A DNA stretch of 22,213 bases from positions 1-22,213 of the IMG/VR virus record IMGVR_UViG_3300021963_000722. The stretch is one strand, 5' to 3'. The position numbers were made by a program, and so were the translations under genes. The notes under the pieces were generated by a model. The model was given only the letters and a program-made list of their open reading frames with translations. It ran no database searches and was not told the DNA's origin. The DNA is from a virus. Of the stretch, positions 1 through 6,442 are shown piece by piece. Position 1 is the first letter of the stretch; every line of letters starts with the position of its first letter.

Positions 1-61
1 TTTCCTTTCTATAAGGATTATCTCTTTGTAAACAAAGAGAGATAATCATTATGAAAGGGAA
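1..61. repeat. Hairpin 1 (about 26 bp stem)
   Basis: The inner arm 21-28 pairs with 33-40 around a 4-base loop. After a 2-base bulge the stem continues through 16-20 with 43-47, 11-14 with 49-52, and 1-9 with 53-61 (one G-T wobble). The outer arm starts at base 1, so the true structure may extend left of the window. Confidence 0.85.
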
Positions 62-85
62 TAGAGGTTCTCGGCCAATTCTCCC

Positions 86-115
86 TTATCTCTACTCTAT
101 AGAGAGTAGAGATAA
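86..115. repeat. Hairpin 2 (13 bp perfect stem)
   Basis: Arms 86-98 and 103-115 are perfectly complementary around the loop ATAG (99-102). Confidence 0.9.
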
Positions 116-120
116 CAAAC

Positions 121-182
121 TATCTTCTTAATCTAGACTAACTAATGCCAAAGGCACTTAGTTAGTAACTAGATAGAAGATA
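121..182. repeat. Hairpin 3 (about 27 bp stem, bulged)
   Basis: TGCC (146-149) pairs with GGCA (153-156) around an AAA loop. The stem continues with 137-145 on 158-166 (C157 bulged), 131-136 on 169-174, and 121-128 on 175-182, with two-base bulges between segments. Confidence 0.85.
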
Positions 183-188
183 GAAAAG

Positions 189-210
189 TATACAACCAAT
201 AGGTTGTATA
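189..210. repeat. Hairpin 4 (9 bp perfect stem)
   Basis: Arms 189-197 and 202-210 pair perfectly around the loop AATA. Confidence 0.85.
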
Positions 211-217
211 AGAGTAC

Positions 218-249
218 AATACTAGATAATCAAAGATTATCCTAGTATT
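218..249. repeat. Hairpin 5 (14 bp stem, one bulge)
   Basis: 226-231 pairs with 235-240 around an AAA loop, C241 is bulged, and 218-225 pairs with 242-249. Confidence 0.88.
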
Positions 250-261
250 TGGCTTATTTAC

Positions 262-299
262 ATAGATTAGTAGTAGTAATACATTACTACCTAATCTAT
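262..299. repeat. Hairpin 6 (16 bp stem, one bulge)
   Basis: 262-270 pairs with 291-299, and 273-279 pairs with 284-290 around the loop TACA. Bases 271-272 are bulged. Confidence 0.85.
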
Positions 300-319
300 A
301 TTCTTTACACCAATAAACT

Positions 320-340
320 TATACTAACATAGTTAGTATA
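320..340. repeat. Hairpin 7 (9 bp perfect stem)
   Basis: Arms 320-328 and 332-340 pair perfectly around the triloop ATA. Confidence 0.85.
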
Positions 341-342
341 CT

Positions 343-367
343 TATACTACTACTATGTAGTAGTATA
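343..367. repeat. Hairpin 8 (11 bp perfect stem)
   Basis: Arms 343-353 and 357-367 pair perfectly around the triloop TAT. It starts two bases after hairpin 7. Confidence 0.85.
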
Positions 368-373
368 TATATA

Positions 374-417
374 TATAATATACTATAGTGTAACTTTGTT
401 ACTTATAGTATATTATA
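374..417. repeat. Hairpin 9 (about 19 bp stem)
   Basis: 390-394 pairs with 398-402 around the loop TTT. A small asymmetric internal loop (388-389 against 403) follows, then 374-387 pairs with 404-417. Confidence 0.85.
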
Positions 418-433
418 AGGCTGATTATAATAC

Positions 434-456
434 ATATAATACCAAGGGTATTATAT
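434..456. repeat. Hairpin 10 (10 bp perfect stem)
   Basis: Arms 434-443 and 447-456 pair perfectly around the triloop AAG. This is the last stem before the repeat-bearing spacer. Confidence 0.85.
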
Positions 457-469
457 AATATATTCTACA

Positions 470-494
470 TCGTCGTAAAATCTCGTCGTAAAAT
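470..494. repeat. 12-base direct repeat, two copies
   Basis: TCGTCGTAAAAT occurs at 470-481 and again at 483-494, one base apart. A partial third copy (TGTAAAATAT) lies at 522-531, and GGCTCCT occurs at 512-518 and 541-547. Spaced direct repeats in a phage regulatory gap may be operator or iteron sites; that is inference, and no binding protein is identified here. Confidence 0.6.
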
Positions 495-547
495 ATCACA
501 TCATTCTAGTAGGCTCCTCCTTGTAAAATATGACAAACTCGGCTCCT

Positions 548-573
548 GCGTATGCGTATATGCACATGCATAC
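548..573. other. 26-base alternating purine-pyrimidine tract
   Basis: Every base from 548 to 573 alternates purine and pyrimidine (GCGTATGCG... to ...GCATAC). Its ends (550-555 and 568-573) also form a 6 bp inverted repeat. Such tracts can adopt left-handed Z-DNA under negative supercoiling. It sits just before the point where strand composition flips. Confidence 0.6.
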
Positions 574-769
574 CCCCGTTCACACACCCCACATCATATA
601 TAATTATACTGTTTATATTTTTTGTACAAAATGAGTTTGGCTTAGTTTGGTGTTATATTATTAAGATATTGTTAAGATTACGGTTTTGATGTCCGATTTG
701 TGTGTTTTGATGTGTTATTATTAGTAGAGGGTGTTTTTTTTTATTCTATTTTGCTTGAGGGGTGATTTT
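574..769 (+). other. Composition switch and leader of the rightward genes
   Basis: Bases 574-594 are almost only C, A and T. From about 605 the + strand becomes G/T-rich and stays so through the structural genes. The leader up to the first start codon at 770 carries no recognisable gene. TATAAT is present at 599-604, and its complement-strand counterpart lies at 603-608, but neither has a convincing -35 box at standard spacing. Late promoters are presumably here, but I cannot point to one. Confidence 0.4.
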
Positions 770-1492
770 GTGGCTAATGCTTTTACTGATAAGTTGGATG
801 CGATTGTTGCGGATGCTGCGGTTGCTTCTGCGGCGGTTGGTACTATTGTTTCTGGTTCGGATGCGGTTGTTGATAATTTTGCGGGTTTGAAGGATTTGGT
901 TGATGAGTTGTCGGCTTTTGCTTCTTTGATGAAGAGTAATACTTTTTATGCTCCTGTTGGTGGTATTATTCCTTTTGCTGGTACTACTGCTCCGGGTGGT
1001 TGGTTGTTGTGTGATGGTACGGGCTATGCTACTACGGGGACTTATGCTGATTTGTTTGGGGTTATTGGTACTGCGTATGGTTCGTCTGGTGGTTTTCAGG
1101 TGCCTGATTTGCGTGGTCGTGTTATTGCTGGTATTGATAATATGGGTGGTACTGATGCTGGTCGTTTGAGTTTGTCTAATACGATGGGTACGGCTGGTGG
1201 CGCTGAGACTCTTCCGGCGCATACGCATCCTTGGTCTACTACTGGTGGTACGCATGCGCATAATTATTCTAGGCCTTATTTTGGTGGGGTTGATAATACC
1301 TATGTTGGTGGCGCTGGTACTAATGCGTATGTTACTAGTGCGTCTGGTGGATGGTCTTATGGTGGTTGGGTTACTTCTAATGTTGGTGGTGATGGTTCTC
1401 ATTCGCATAGTGGTACTACGGATCCTACTGGTACTGGTACACATGGTGTGGTTCAGCCAACTATGGTACTTAATTATATTATTAAGTGGTGA
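770..1492 (+). CDS. Tail collar-domain protein (short tail fibre-like)
   Basis: A 240-residue virion protein with a phage tail collar domain, the fold of T4 short fibre gp12 and microcystin-dependent proteins. The collar signature GGIIPFAGTTAPGGWLLCDG is at about residues 63-82, followed by a YADLFGVIGTAYG segment. The C-terminus has three His-X-His clusters (HTHPW, HAHN, HSHSG) and ends in VVQPTMVLNYIIKW. In gp12 comparable His-X-His motifs coordinate metal in the trimer core, so a metal-stabilised trimeric receptor-binding tip is likely. I use the GTG at 770 because GAGGGG lies a few bases upstream; an in-frame ATG at 731 would add 13 hydrophobic residues and has no Shine-Dalgarno sequence. 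Codons end almost only in G or T. It is the first gene of the rightward cluster and is followed closely by another fibre gene. Confidence 0.88.
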   Translation: MANAFTDKLDAIVADAAVASAAVGTIVSGSDAVVDNFAGLKDLVDELSAFASLMKSNTFYAPVGGIIPFAGTTAPGGWLLCDGTGYATTGTYADLFGVIGTAYGSSGGFQVPDLRGRVIAGIDNMGGTDAGRLSLSNTMGTAGGAETLPAHTHPWSTTGGTHAHNYSRPYFGGVDNTYVGGAGTNAYVTSASGGWSYGGWVTSNVGGDGSHSHSGTTDPTGTGTHGVVQPTMVLNYIIKW

Positions 1493-1495
1493 TGT

Positions 1496-2056
1496 ATGGC
1501 TAAGTCTTTTCCTAATACTGGTGCTACTGTTATTGATACGGTGGCTGATCTTCCTGCTGCTAGTGCTGCGCTTGAGGGTGTTATGATGTTTCAGAAGGAT
1601 ACTAATGAGTTGAAGATTTGTGATGGTTCTTCGTGGGTTAGTATGCTTGATACTGATAATACTCCTATGGGTGCTTGGATTAATACAAGTGGAACTACTA
1701 TTTCACAGTCTAATGCGGTTACTTTTACTATTTATTATTCTAAATATATTAAACTTGGACGCCTTGTACATTGGAATTTTGCGTATGCTATAACTGGCGC
1801 GGGAACAGCAGGAACGGCTATTACACTATCTTTACCGGTTTCTATATTTACTCAAATAAGCGTTATTGGTTCTGGGTGGGTGTATGACGCTAGCACTAAT
1901 ACTAGGTATGCTTTTATTGCTGAAGTAAATAGTTCAAATAGTATAAGTCTTGTTGGAGATTGGTCTACTGGTTTTGCTTGGGGCGCTGTTCCATCGTTAG
2001 GATTAGCAAATGGAGATCAAATTAGAGGTTCGCTTACTTATGAAGCAGATAGTTAA
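1496..2056 (+). CDS. Tail fibre / receptor-binding protein
   Basis: A 186-residue protein starting three bases after the preceding stop. The N-terminal part (about residues 10-55, VADLPAAS...GVMMFQKDTNELKICDGSSW) resembles the short beta-rich adaptor found at the start of many phage fibre proteins. The rest (from about residue 60) is a Gly/Ser/Thr-rich beta domain typical of receptor-binding tips. Codon use changes inside the gene. Up to about base 1680 codons end in G or T like the neighbours. From there on A- and C-ending codons become frequent (for example AAA, ATA, GGA, GCA). This suggests that the C-terminal domain was acquired separately from the N-terminal attachment part. The function call rests on position and composition rather than a definite family motif. 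Confidence 0.65.
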   Translation: MAKSFPNTGATVIDTVADLPAASAALEGVMMFQKDTNELKICDGSSWVSMLDTDNTPMGAWINTSGTTISQSNAVTFTIYYSKYIKLGRLVHWNFAYAITGAGTAGTAITLSLPVSIFTQISVIGSGWVYDASTNTRYAFIAEVNSSNSISLVGDWSTGFAWGAVPSLGLANGDQIRGSLTYEADS

Positions 2057-2066
2057 GGGGTAGGTT

Positions 2067-2204
2067 ATGTTTGGTAGTAATGTGCAGCCTAAACGCCGCA
2101 TCAAAGAGGCTCGCAAAGAGCCGTGGTGGTGTCATCGGTGTAATATTGAGAATAAGGCTTTTTATTCTAAATGTCCTAAGTGTGCGGAGCATCGCCCACA
2201 TTAA
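2067..2204 (+). CDS. 45-aa zinc-ribbon microprotein
   Basis: A short ORF starting at ATG 2067, after a GGGGTAGG stretch, and ending in TAA that overlaps the Shine-Dalgarno sequence of the terminase. The first half is basic (KRRIKEARK), followed by WWCHRC at residues 20-25 and CPKC at 36-39. This gives a CxxC-10-CxxC zinc-ribbon arrangement with extra His residues at 42 and 45. It could bind nucleic acid or a partner protein. Its place immediately before the large terminase invites a packaging role, but no family is recognised. Codons mix G/T endings with A/C endings (CGC, AAA, ATC), partway between the neighbours. Confidence 0.7.
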   Translation: MFGSNVQPKRRIKEARKEPWWCHRCNIENKAFYSKCPKCAEHRPH

Positions 2205-2213
2205 GGAGTAATA

Positions 2214-3677
2214 GTGGGAAACTACTCGTATAATGATGAGAAAATCAGTGCAAAAGCACTAGAAAAGACAATCCTAGAATACCCCGAAAAAATCGGCTGG
2301 TTCCTATCAAAGGGATACGCGCCTCATTATTATCAAATCCTATTCCATACGGATAAGCATGGTGCTAAACTGACACGATTCAGGCACTTGGTAGCGGGGC
2401 GTCGCGGTGGAAAAACTCTTTCTGCTGCTTGGGAAGTACTTTTTTATTGTTTGCATCCAGAACAATTCCATTTGGATGCACACGGACGCAAGAGCGACCA
2501 GCCATTATGGGTTTGGGCGCTATCCGCCTCGTATAAGGTGGGTCGTCCGTCGTATTTAACATTCCGCGAGGCTTGTATCAAAGCGGGAATTACGATTGGT
2601 AAAGAGGTAAAAGAGAACAAGGGTGGTCTTCGCTTTGAATTTGCTAATGGAAGCCTAGTAGAATTCAAATCTGCTGAGGATCCACAATCACTTCGCGGTG
2701 CTGGCTTGGATATCCTATGGATGGACGAGGCAGCATTCATCAAAAATGATGAATCTTGGGGAGTTATTCGACCAAGCCTCTCAGATAAGCAAGGATTGCT
2801 TATCACAACCACCACCCCTAACCAGAAAAACTGGTTTTATGAAGAATTCTTCTCAAAAGACTCACGCGAAGACAAGAATAATAGTCGCGTAGAGTATAGA
2901 AGCATTGATAATCCTTACTTCCGTAAAGAAGAATGGGAGTATGTGAAGTCACGATATCATCCACTGCTATTCGCACAAGAGTACATGGCGAGTTTTGACA
3001 GCATGGCAGGCAAAGACCTAGCCGGAGATTGGCTTCACTATTATGACAGCACGGATCTGTTAGATTCGGAAGGAAAACCGCTTAAACTGCGTAAATACAT
3101 GGGAGTTGACCCAGCGATCAGCCTATCCGCTAATGCGGACCGGTTCGTGATCACAATTATTGGGGTAGCAGACTCTAACGAGGTGTTTCTACTAGAGCAG
3201 TACGCGGCGCGAATTCCATTCGCAGAGCAACTTCTTAAGATTGAGGAGTTTTATTTGCGTCATAAGCCGCAGATTATTGGTATTGAGTCTAATGCTTATC
3301 AGGCTGCATTAGTGCAGCAGACTGAGCGTCTTACGAGTATGCCTCCTGTTGTTCCTATGTTTGCTAAGGGTAAGAAGTGGGAGCGTATTCTTGCTATGAG
3401 TCCTTTGTTTAGGATTGGTAAGGTTAGGATTAAGAAGGATCATGCTGATTTTATTCAGGAGTGGGTTGATTATGATTCTGCTATTCAGAAGCCTAAGGAT
3501 GACTGTTTGGATAGTATGGAGATTGCTTTGAGGACTGCTGGTGCTTTGTTGGATGGTTTTGTTGATCCTTTGCCTACTGAGAATCCGGGTGGTTTGCCGG
3601 ATTGGGTGATTAATGATCGTCCTAGTGGTAGTAAAGAGGATCGTTTTGTTGATGATATGATGGGGAGTATGTGGTAA
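2214..3677 (+). CDS. terL: Terminase large subunit
   Basis: The DNA packaging motor, 487 residues: an N-terminal ATPase that drives DNA into the prohead and a C-terminal nuclease that cuts the concatemer. Visible motifs are Walker A AGRRGGKT (61-68), an adenine/coupling region LRGAGLD (160-166), Walker B DILWMDEAAF (166-175) with Asp171 and Glu172, and motif III TTTTPNQ (198-204). RNase H-like nuclease acidic residues are Asp299 (GVDPAI), Glu358 (GIESNAY) and Asp433 (DDCLDSMEIA). Start is GTG at 2214 with AAGGAG (2203-2208) five bases upstream. The ATPase portion uses A/C-ending codons (18 of 20 at 2250-2309), while the region after about 3230 uses G/T-ending codons (20 of 20 at 3240-3299). 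The switch lies inside the nuclease domain. The reading frame and all motifs are intact, so the protein should be functional. Confidence 0.95.
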   Translation: MGNYSYNDEKISAKALEKTILEYPEKIGWFLSKGYAPHYYQILFHTDKHGAKLTRFRHLVAGRRGGKTLSAAWEVLFYCLHPEQFHLDAHGRKSDQPLWVWALSASYKVGRPSYLTFREACIKAGITIGKEVKENKGGLRFEFANGSLVEFKSAEDPQSLRGAGLDILWMDEAAFIKNDESWGVIRPSLSDKQGLLITTTTPNQKNWFYEEFFSKDSREDKNNSRVEYRSIDNPYFRKEEWEYVKSRYHPLLFAQEYMASFDSMAGKDLAGDWLHYYDSTDLLDSEGKPLKLRKYMGVDPAISLSANADRFVITIIGVADSNEVFLLEQYAARIPFAEQLLKIEEFYLRHKPQIIGIESNAYQAALVQQTERLTSMPPVVPMFAKGKKWERILAMSPLFRIGKVRIKKDHADFIQEWVDYDSAIQKPKDDCLDSMEIALRTAGALLDGFVDPLPTENPGGLPDWVINDRPSGSKEDRFVDDMMGSMW

Positions 3678-3678
3678 T

Positions 3679-4005
3679 ATGATTATTCATAGTAATATGG
3701 CGGATGCTTTGACTGGGGAGCGTATTTTTCCGGGCGAGGAGGCTATTGATACTGGGTTGGCTAATAGGGCGTTTCCTTATCAGTCTAATGGTAAGACAAA
3801 AGTGGTTAAGGAGGATACCATTGTTCGGTTGGCGGAAGCAGCAGGATATGTTGTTACTAAGCGTGATGGAGTCGTTGTTGGAGACTCAGAAAACGTGGAC
3901 GGATCGGATGTTGGCGTTGGAGGAGGAGAAGGTTCGGTTGGAGAGGTTGCGGTTGGAGGGAAGTCAGCCTCTAAGCGACGTTCCGATGGGTCAGTTAAGG
4001 ATTAG
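3679..4005 (+). CDS. Small packaging/head-module protein, C-terminus overlapped
   Basis: A 108-residue ORF starting one base after the terminase stop. Its first 60-65 residues look like normal coding sequence with the G/T-ending codons of the neighbours, including ERIFPGEEAIDTGLANRAFPY and EDTIVRLAEAAGYVV. The last 40 residues are a low-complexity run rich in Gly, Val and Ser ending in KSASKRRSDGSVKD. They lie over the next gene, which is read in another frame from 3821. The C-terminus may therefore be an overprinted tail constrained by the second gene. No family is recognised. The start lacks a close Shine-Dalgarno sequence, so translation may be coupled to the terminase. A frameshift fusion with the next ORF is possible but less likely given the strong internal ribosome site. 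Confidence 0.6.
   Translation: MIIHSNMADALTGERIFPGEEAIDTGLANRAFPYQSNGKTKVVKEDTIVRLAEAAGYVVTKRDGVVVGDSENVDGSDVGVGGGEGSVGEVAVGGKSASKRRSDGSVKD
3808..3814 (+). promoter_or_regulatory. Internal Shine-Dalgarno AAGGAGG deciding a TTG start
   Basis: AAGGAGG lies inside the upstream ORF, six bases before the TTG at 3821, which opens the overlapping +1 frame. It gives the overlapping gene its own initiation site. Confidence 0.75.
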
Positions 4006-4120
4006 TGAGGATGAGCAGGATGCTGATTGGGCGTTGAATACGGGTCTTATTACTCCTCAGGAGTATAATGATTTGTTGTCTAAGGCTGGTCTTGCTCCGG
4101 GTGATTTAGAGTTTGTTTAA
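3821..4120 (+). CDS. Coiled-coil head-module protein in an overlapping frame
   Basis: A 99-residue protein starting at TTG 3821 with AAGGAGG six bases upstream. The first 185 bases overlap the preceding ORF in another frame. It begins LFGWRKQQDM. A charged helical segment with coiled-coil character follows (about residues 17-46, including LALEEEKVRLERLRLE). A C-terminal part contains the helix-forming motif TPQEYNDLLSKAGLAPGDLEFV. In the overlap this frame has the typical TTG-GAG codon pattern of the phage, and the rest is plainly coding. No family is recognised. Its place between terminase and portal, where small packaging or portal-assembly proteins often lie, is the only functional hint. 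An alternative ATG at 3866 has no Shine-Dalgarno sequence. Confidence 0.7.
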   Translation: MFGWRKQQDMLLLSVMESLLETQKTWTDRMLALEEEKVRLERLRLEGSQPLSDVPMGQLRISEDEQDADWALNTGLITPQEYNDLLSKAGLAPGDLEFV

Positions 4121-4125
4121 TATTT

Positions 4126-4132
4126 AAGGAGG
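4126..4132 (+). promoter_or_regulatory. Shine-Dalgarno AAGGAGG of the portal gene
   Basis: It lies six bases before TTG 4139 and directly abuts GTG 4133, so it selects the TTG start. Confidence 0.75.
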
Positions 4133-4138
4133 GTGGTA

Positions 4139-6442
4139 TTGGAGGAGTCGAATAACAATGTAGAAGTTCCTGCTGGTTTCGCTCCTGCTACCAGTCTCGT
4201 TAAGCGTGTTGATGAGTTGCAGCGTCAGAGGAATTTGTTGGAGCGTCAGTGGAAGATTAATTTGGCGTTTTATAAGGGTAAGCAGTATGTGTTTTATAAT
4301 CGTAAGTCGCGGCGTATTGAGTCGTTGCCTACGGATGAGGGTGATAAGCCTCGTTATCGTGTGCGGTTGATTAGTAATCAGATTGCTCCTAATTCTCAGT
4401 CTTTGTTGTCGCGGCTTGTTAAGTCTAAGCCACAGTTTTTTGCTGCGCCGGGTCAGGCTTCGTATGAGGCTCAGAAGGCTGCGCAGGTTGCTGAGAATCT
4501 TCTTGAGTATTGGTGGGATGCGTTTCATTTGACGGAGAAGCGTGAAGAGGCAATGATGTGGAGTATCATTTGTGGTAATGGTTTTTGGAAGGTTACTTGG
4601 GATGATAAGTCTGGGCCGGGTATGAAGGTTATGATGAGTCCTGATGGTCAGCCGATTGTTGATCCTATGGTTAAGCATTTTTTTGAGAAGAATCTTGAGG
4701 AGATGGGTGTTGATACGGAGCAGTTTGAGCAGCGTATTTATCAGGGTGATATTAAGGTTGATGTGTTGTCTCCGTTTGATGTGTTATTGGATGATTCGGC
4801 TCAGGTGTTTGAGGATTGTAAGTATGCGTTTTGTGTGCATCCTATGAGTCCTGATGAGATTCAGGAGCGGTATGGTGTGCGTCTTCCGGCGAATGCGATT
4901 AATCGTTATCCTGATGAGCAGTTGCCGGGTTCGTTTGGTAATATGGAGTCTAAGACGACTGAGAATGTTCGTGTTGTGTATTATGGGTATTTTCTTCCGG
5001 GTCCTAAGTATCCGGAGGGTCGTTTTGTGGTGTTTACGAAGAATCCTAGTATTGTTTTGTATGATGCTCCGTGGCCTTATCCGTTTGAGAAGTTGCCTCT
5101 TGTAAAGTTTCCGGGTATTCGTGTGCCGGGTCAGTTGTGGGATGGTAGTGTTGTGGAGAATGCTATTCCGCTTCAGAAGGAACTTAATCGTTCGTTGTCG
5201 CAGATTATTGAGTATAAGAATTTGACGTTGAAGCCGCAGATGTTGGCTCCGGTTGGTTCTTTGCGTCAGCGTATTACTGATGAGCCGGGTGCTATTTTTG
5301 AGTATAATCCGGTGGCTGGTAAGGTTCCTGAGGCTATTCCTGTGCCTAGTATGCCTGCGTATGTGTTTGAGCATTTGCAGGATCTTGGTGCTCGTTTGAA
5401 GGATACGTTTGGTTTGAATGAGATTATGGAGGGTAGTGTTCCTCCTAATGTTGAGGCTGGTGTTGCTATTGATCTTCTTCAGGAGGCTGCTACGGATCGT
5501 TTGGCTCCGCAGATTATGCTTATGGAGAAGGCGTTGGAACGTGCTGGTAATATGATGCTTGAGTTGGCTCAGCAGTACTATCAGGAGCCGCGTACGATGA
5601 TTATTATGGGTTCTGGTTCTAAGCCTAAGGTTGAGCGGTTTGAGGATGCTGATCTTATTCAGGGTGTTACTGTTAAGGTTGAGGCTGGTTCTGGTTTGCC
5701 TCGTACTCGTGCGGGTCGTCAGGCTCGTGTGATGCAGATGCTTCAGATGGGTATTCTTAGTCCTACTAAGGCTTATAAGTATCTTGATATGGCTGATTTT
5801 AAGGGTGTTCAGATGCAGTTTGAGGCTGATGAGGAGCAGGCTATGCGTGAGCATGATAGGCTTCTTGATGGTGAGACTATTAATGAGCAGGCGGCTAAGC
5901 AGGCTCAGGATGCGCTTATGATGCAGATGCTTCAGGATCCTCAGGCTCCGATTGATCCGCAGATGCTTCAGCAGAGTGTGGAGGCTGGTTTGTCTCCGCT
6001 TCCTTATGAGAATAAGGCTGTGCATTTGGAGACTCATGGTTCGTATATGAAGAGTGCTGAGTTTGAGTCGTTGCCGTTTGATGTGAAGGAACAGTTTTAT
6101 AAGCATTATGAGTTGACGCAGCAGGCTGTTCAGGCTGAGTCTGCGCCGCAGGGTGATGCTCCGAAGGTTAGTCTTCAGTTGCGTGGTGCTGTTGGTCCGA
6201 CGGTTGGTTCTAAGATGCTTAATCAGAGTGGTGTTAAGGATGTTACTCCGCAAGAGTTGTTGGAGCCGCCGCTTGATACTGTGGTTATTGATAATAAGGA
6301 TAAGCCTAATGCTGAGGGTGGTGCTGGGGGTGCTCAGGATCAGTATCAGATGGAGTTGTTGCAGAAGTTGCAGGGTAATCAGGCCTTGGCTGATCAGAAG
6401 ATTGCTAATAGTATGGCAGAGCAGGCGGTAACTAATGGCTAA
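4139..6442 (+). CDS. Portal protein
   Basis: The dodecameric ring at the capsid vertex through which DNA enters and to which the tail attaches. The 767-residue length matches the large portals of P22-type podoviruses. The N-terminal portion shows the usual portal opening, RQWKINLAFYKGKQYVFYN (about 35-53). It is followed by NQIAPNSQSLLSRLVKSKPQF, the wing/stem region with MWSIICGNGFWKVTWD, and a long central part including VENAIPLQKELNRSLSQIIEY. The last 200 residues are Gln- and Met-rich and helical, compatible with a P22-like barrel inside the head. I choose TTG at 4139 because AAGGAGG at 4126-4132 is six bases upstream; the GTG at 4133 would touch the Shine-Dalgarno sequence. Codon endings are almost all G or T. 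The end overlaps the next gene by eight bases. Confidence 0.9.
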   Translation: MEESNNNVEVPAGFAPATSLVKRVDELQRQRNLLERQWKINLAFYKGKQYVFYNRKSRRIESLPTDEGDKPRYRVRLISNQIAPNSQSLLSRLVKSKPQFFAAPGQASYEAQKAAQVAENLLEYWWDAFHLTEKREEAMMWSIICGNGFWKVTWDDKSGPGMKVMMSPDGQPIVDPMVKHFFEKNLEEMGVDTEQFEQRIYQGDIKVDVLSPFDVLLDDSAQVFEDCKYAFCVHPMSPDEIQERYGVRLPANAINRYPDEQLPGSFGNMESKTTENVRVVYYGYFLPGPKYPEGRFVVFTKNPSIVLYDAPWPYPFEKLPLVKFPGIRVPGQLWDGSVVENAIPLQKELNRSLSQIIEYKNLTLKPQMLAPVGSLRQRITDEPGAIFEYNPVAGKVPEAIPVPSMPAYVFEHLQDLGARLKDTFGLNEIMEGSVPPNVEAGVAIDLLQEAATDRLAPQIMLMEKALERAGNMMLELAQQYYQEPRTMIIMGSGSKPKVERFEDADLIQGVTVKVEAGSGLPRTRAGRQARVMQMLQMGILSPTKAYKYLDMADFKGVQMQFEADEEQAMREHDRLLDGETINEQAAKQAQDALMMQMLQDPQAPIDPQMLQQSVEAGLSPLPYENKAVHLETHGSYMKSAEFESLPFDVKEQFYKHYELTQQAVQAESAPQGDAPKVSLQLRGAVGPTVGSKMLNQSGVKDVTPQELLEPPLDTVVIDNKDKPNAEGGAGGAQDQYQMELLQKLQGNQALADQKIANSMAEQAVTNG

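Larger units (their letters stand above)
1..456. other. Gene-free array of ten back-to-back hairpins
   Basis: This AT-rich stretch has no credible ORF and is built from ten consecutive inverted repeats: 1-61, 86-115, 121-182, 189-210, 218-249, 262-299, 320-340, 343-367, 374-417 and 434-456. Together they cover about 360 of 456 bases. Loops are only 3-4 bases, and stems run from 9 to about 27 base pairs with few bulges. Arm sequences differ from hairpin to hairpin, so this is not a tandem repeat or a transposon relic. None is followed by a clear T tract, so they do not read as a stack of intrinsic terminators. Because the stems are symmetric, the same folds could form in RNA from either strand or as DNA cruciforms. 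It lies upstream of the late genes, at the left edge of the window. Function is unknown; a structured non-coding RNA, a replication or packaging site, or a module-boundary insulator are possibilities I cannot separate. Confidence 0.85.

Noticed and set aside
1-456. Hairpins as a series of intrinsic terminators or as tRNA-like genes
   Set aside because: No T tracts follow the stems, stems are AT-rich, and no cloverleaf or conserved T-loop sequence is present.
599-608. TATAAT boxes on both strands as divergent promoters
   Set aside because: No acceptable -35 hexamer at 16-18 bases on either side, and AT-rich DNA makes TATAAT likely by chance.
731-769. ATG at 731 as start of the first collar gene
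   Set aside because: No Shine-Dalgarno sequence and an odd hydrophobic leader; GTG 770 has GAGGGG at good spacing.
770-1492. Diversity-generating retroelement acting on the collar protein
   Set aside because: No reverse transcriptase gene and no template repeat similar to the 3' end of a fibre gene are present in the window.
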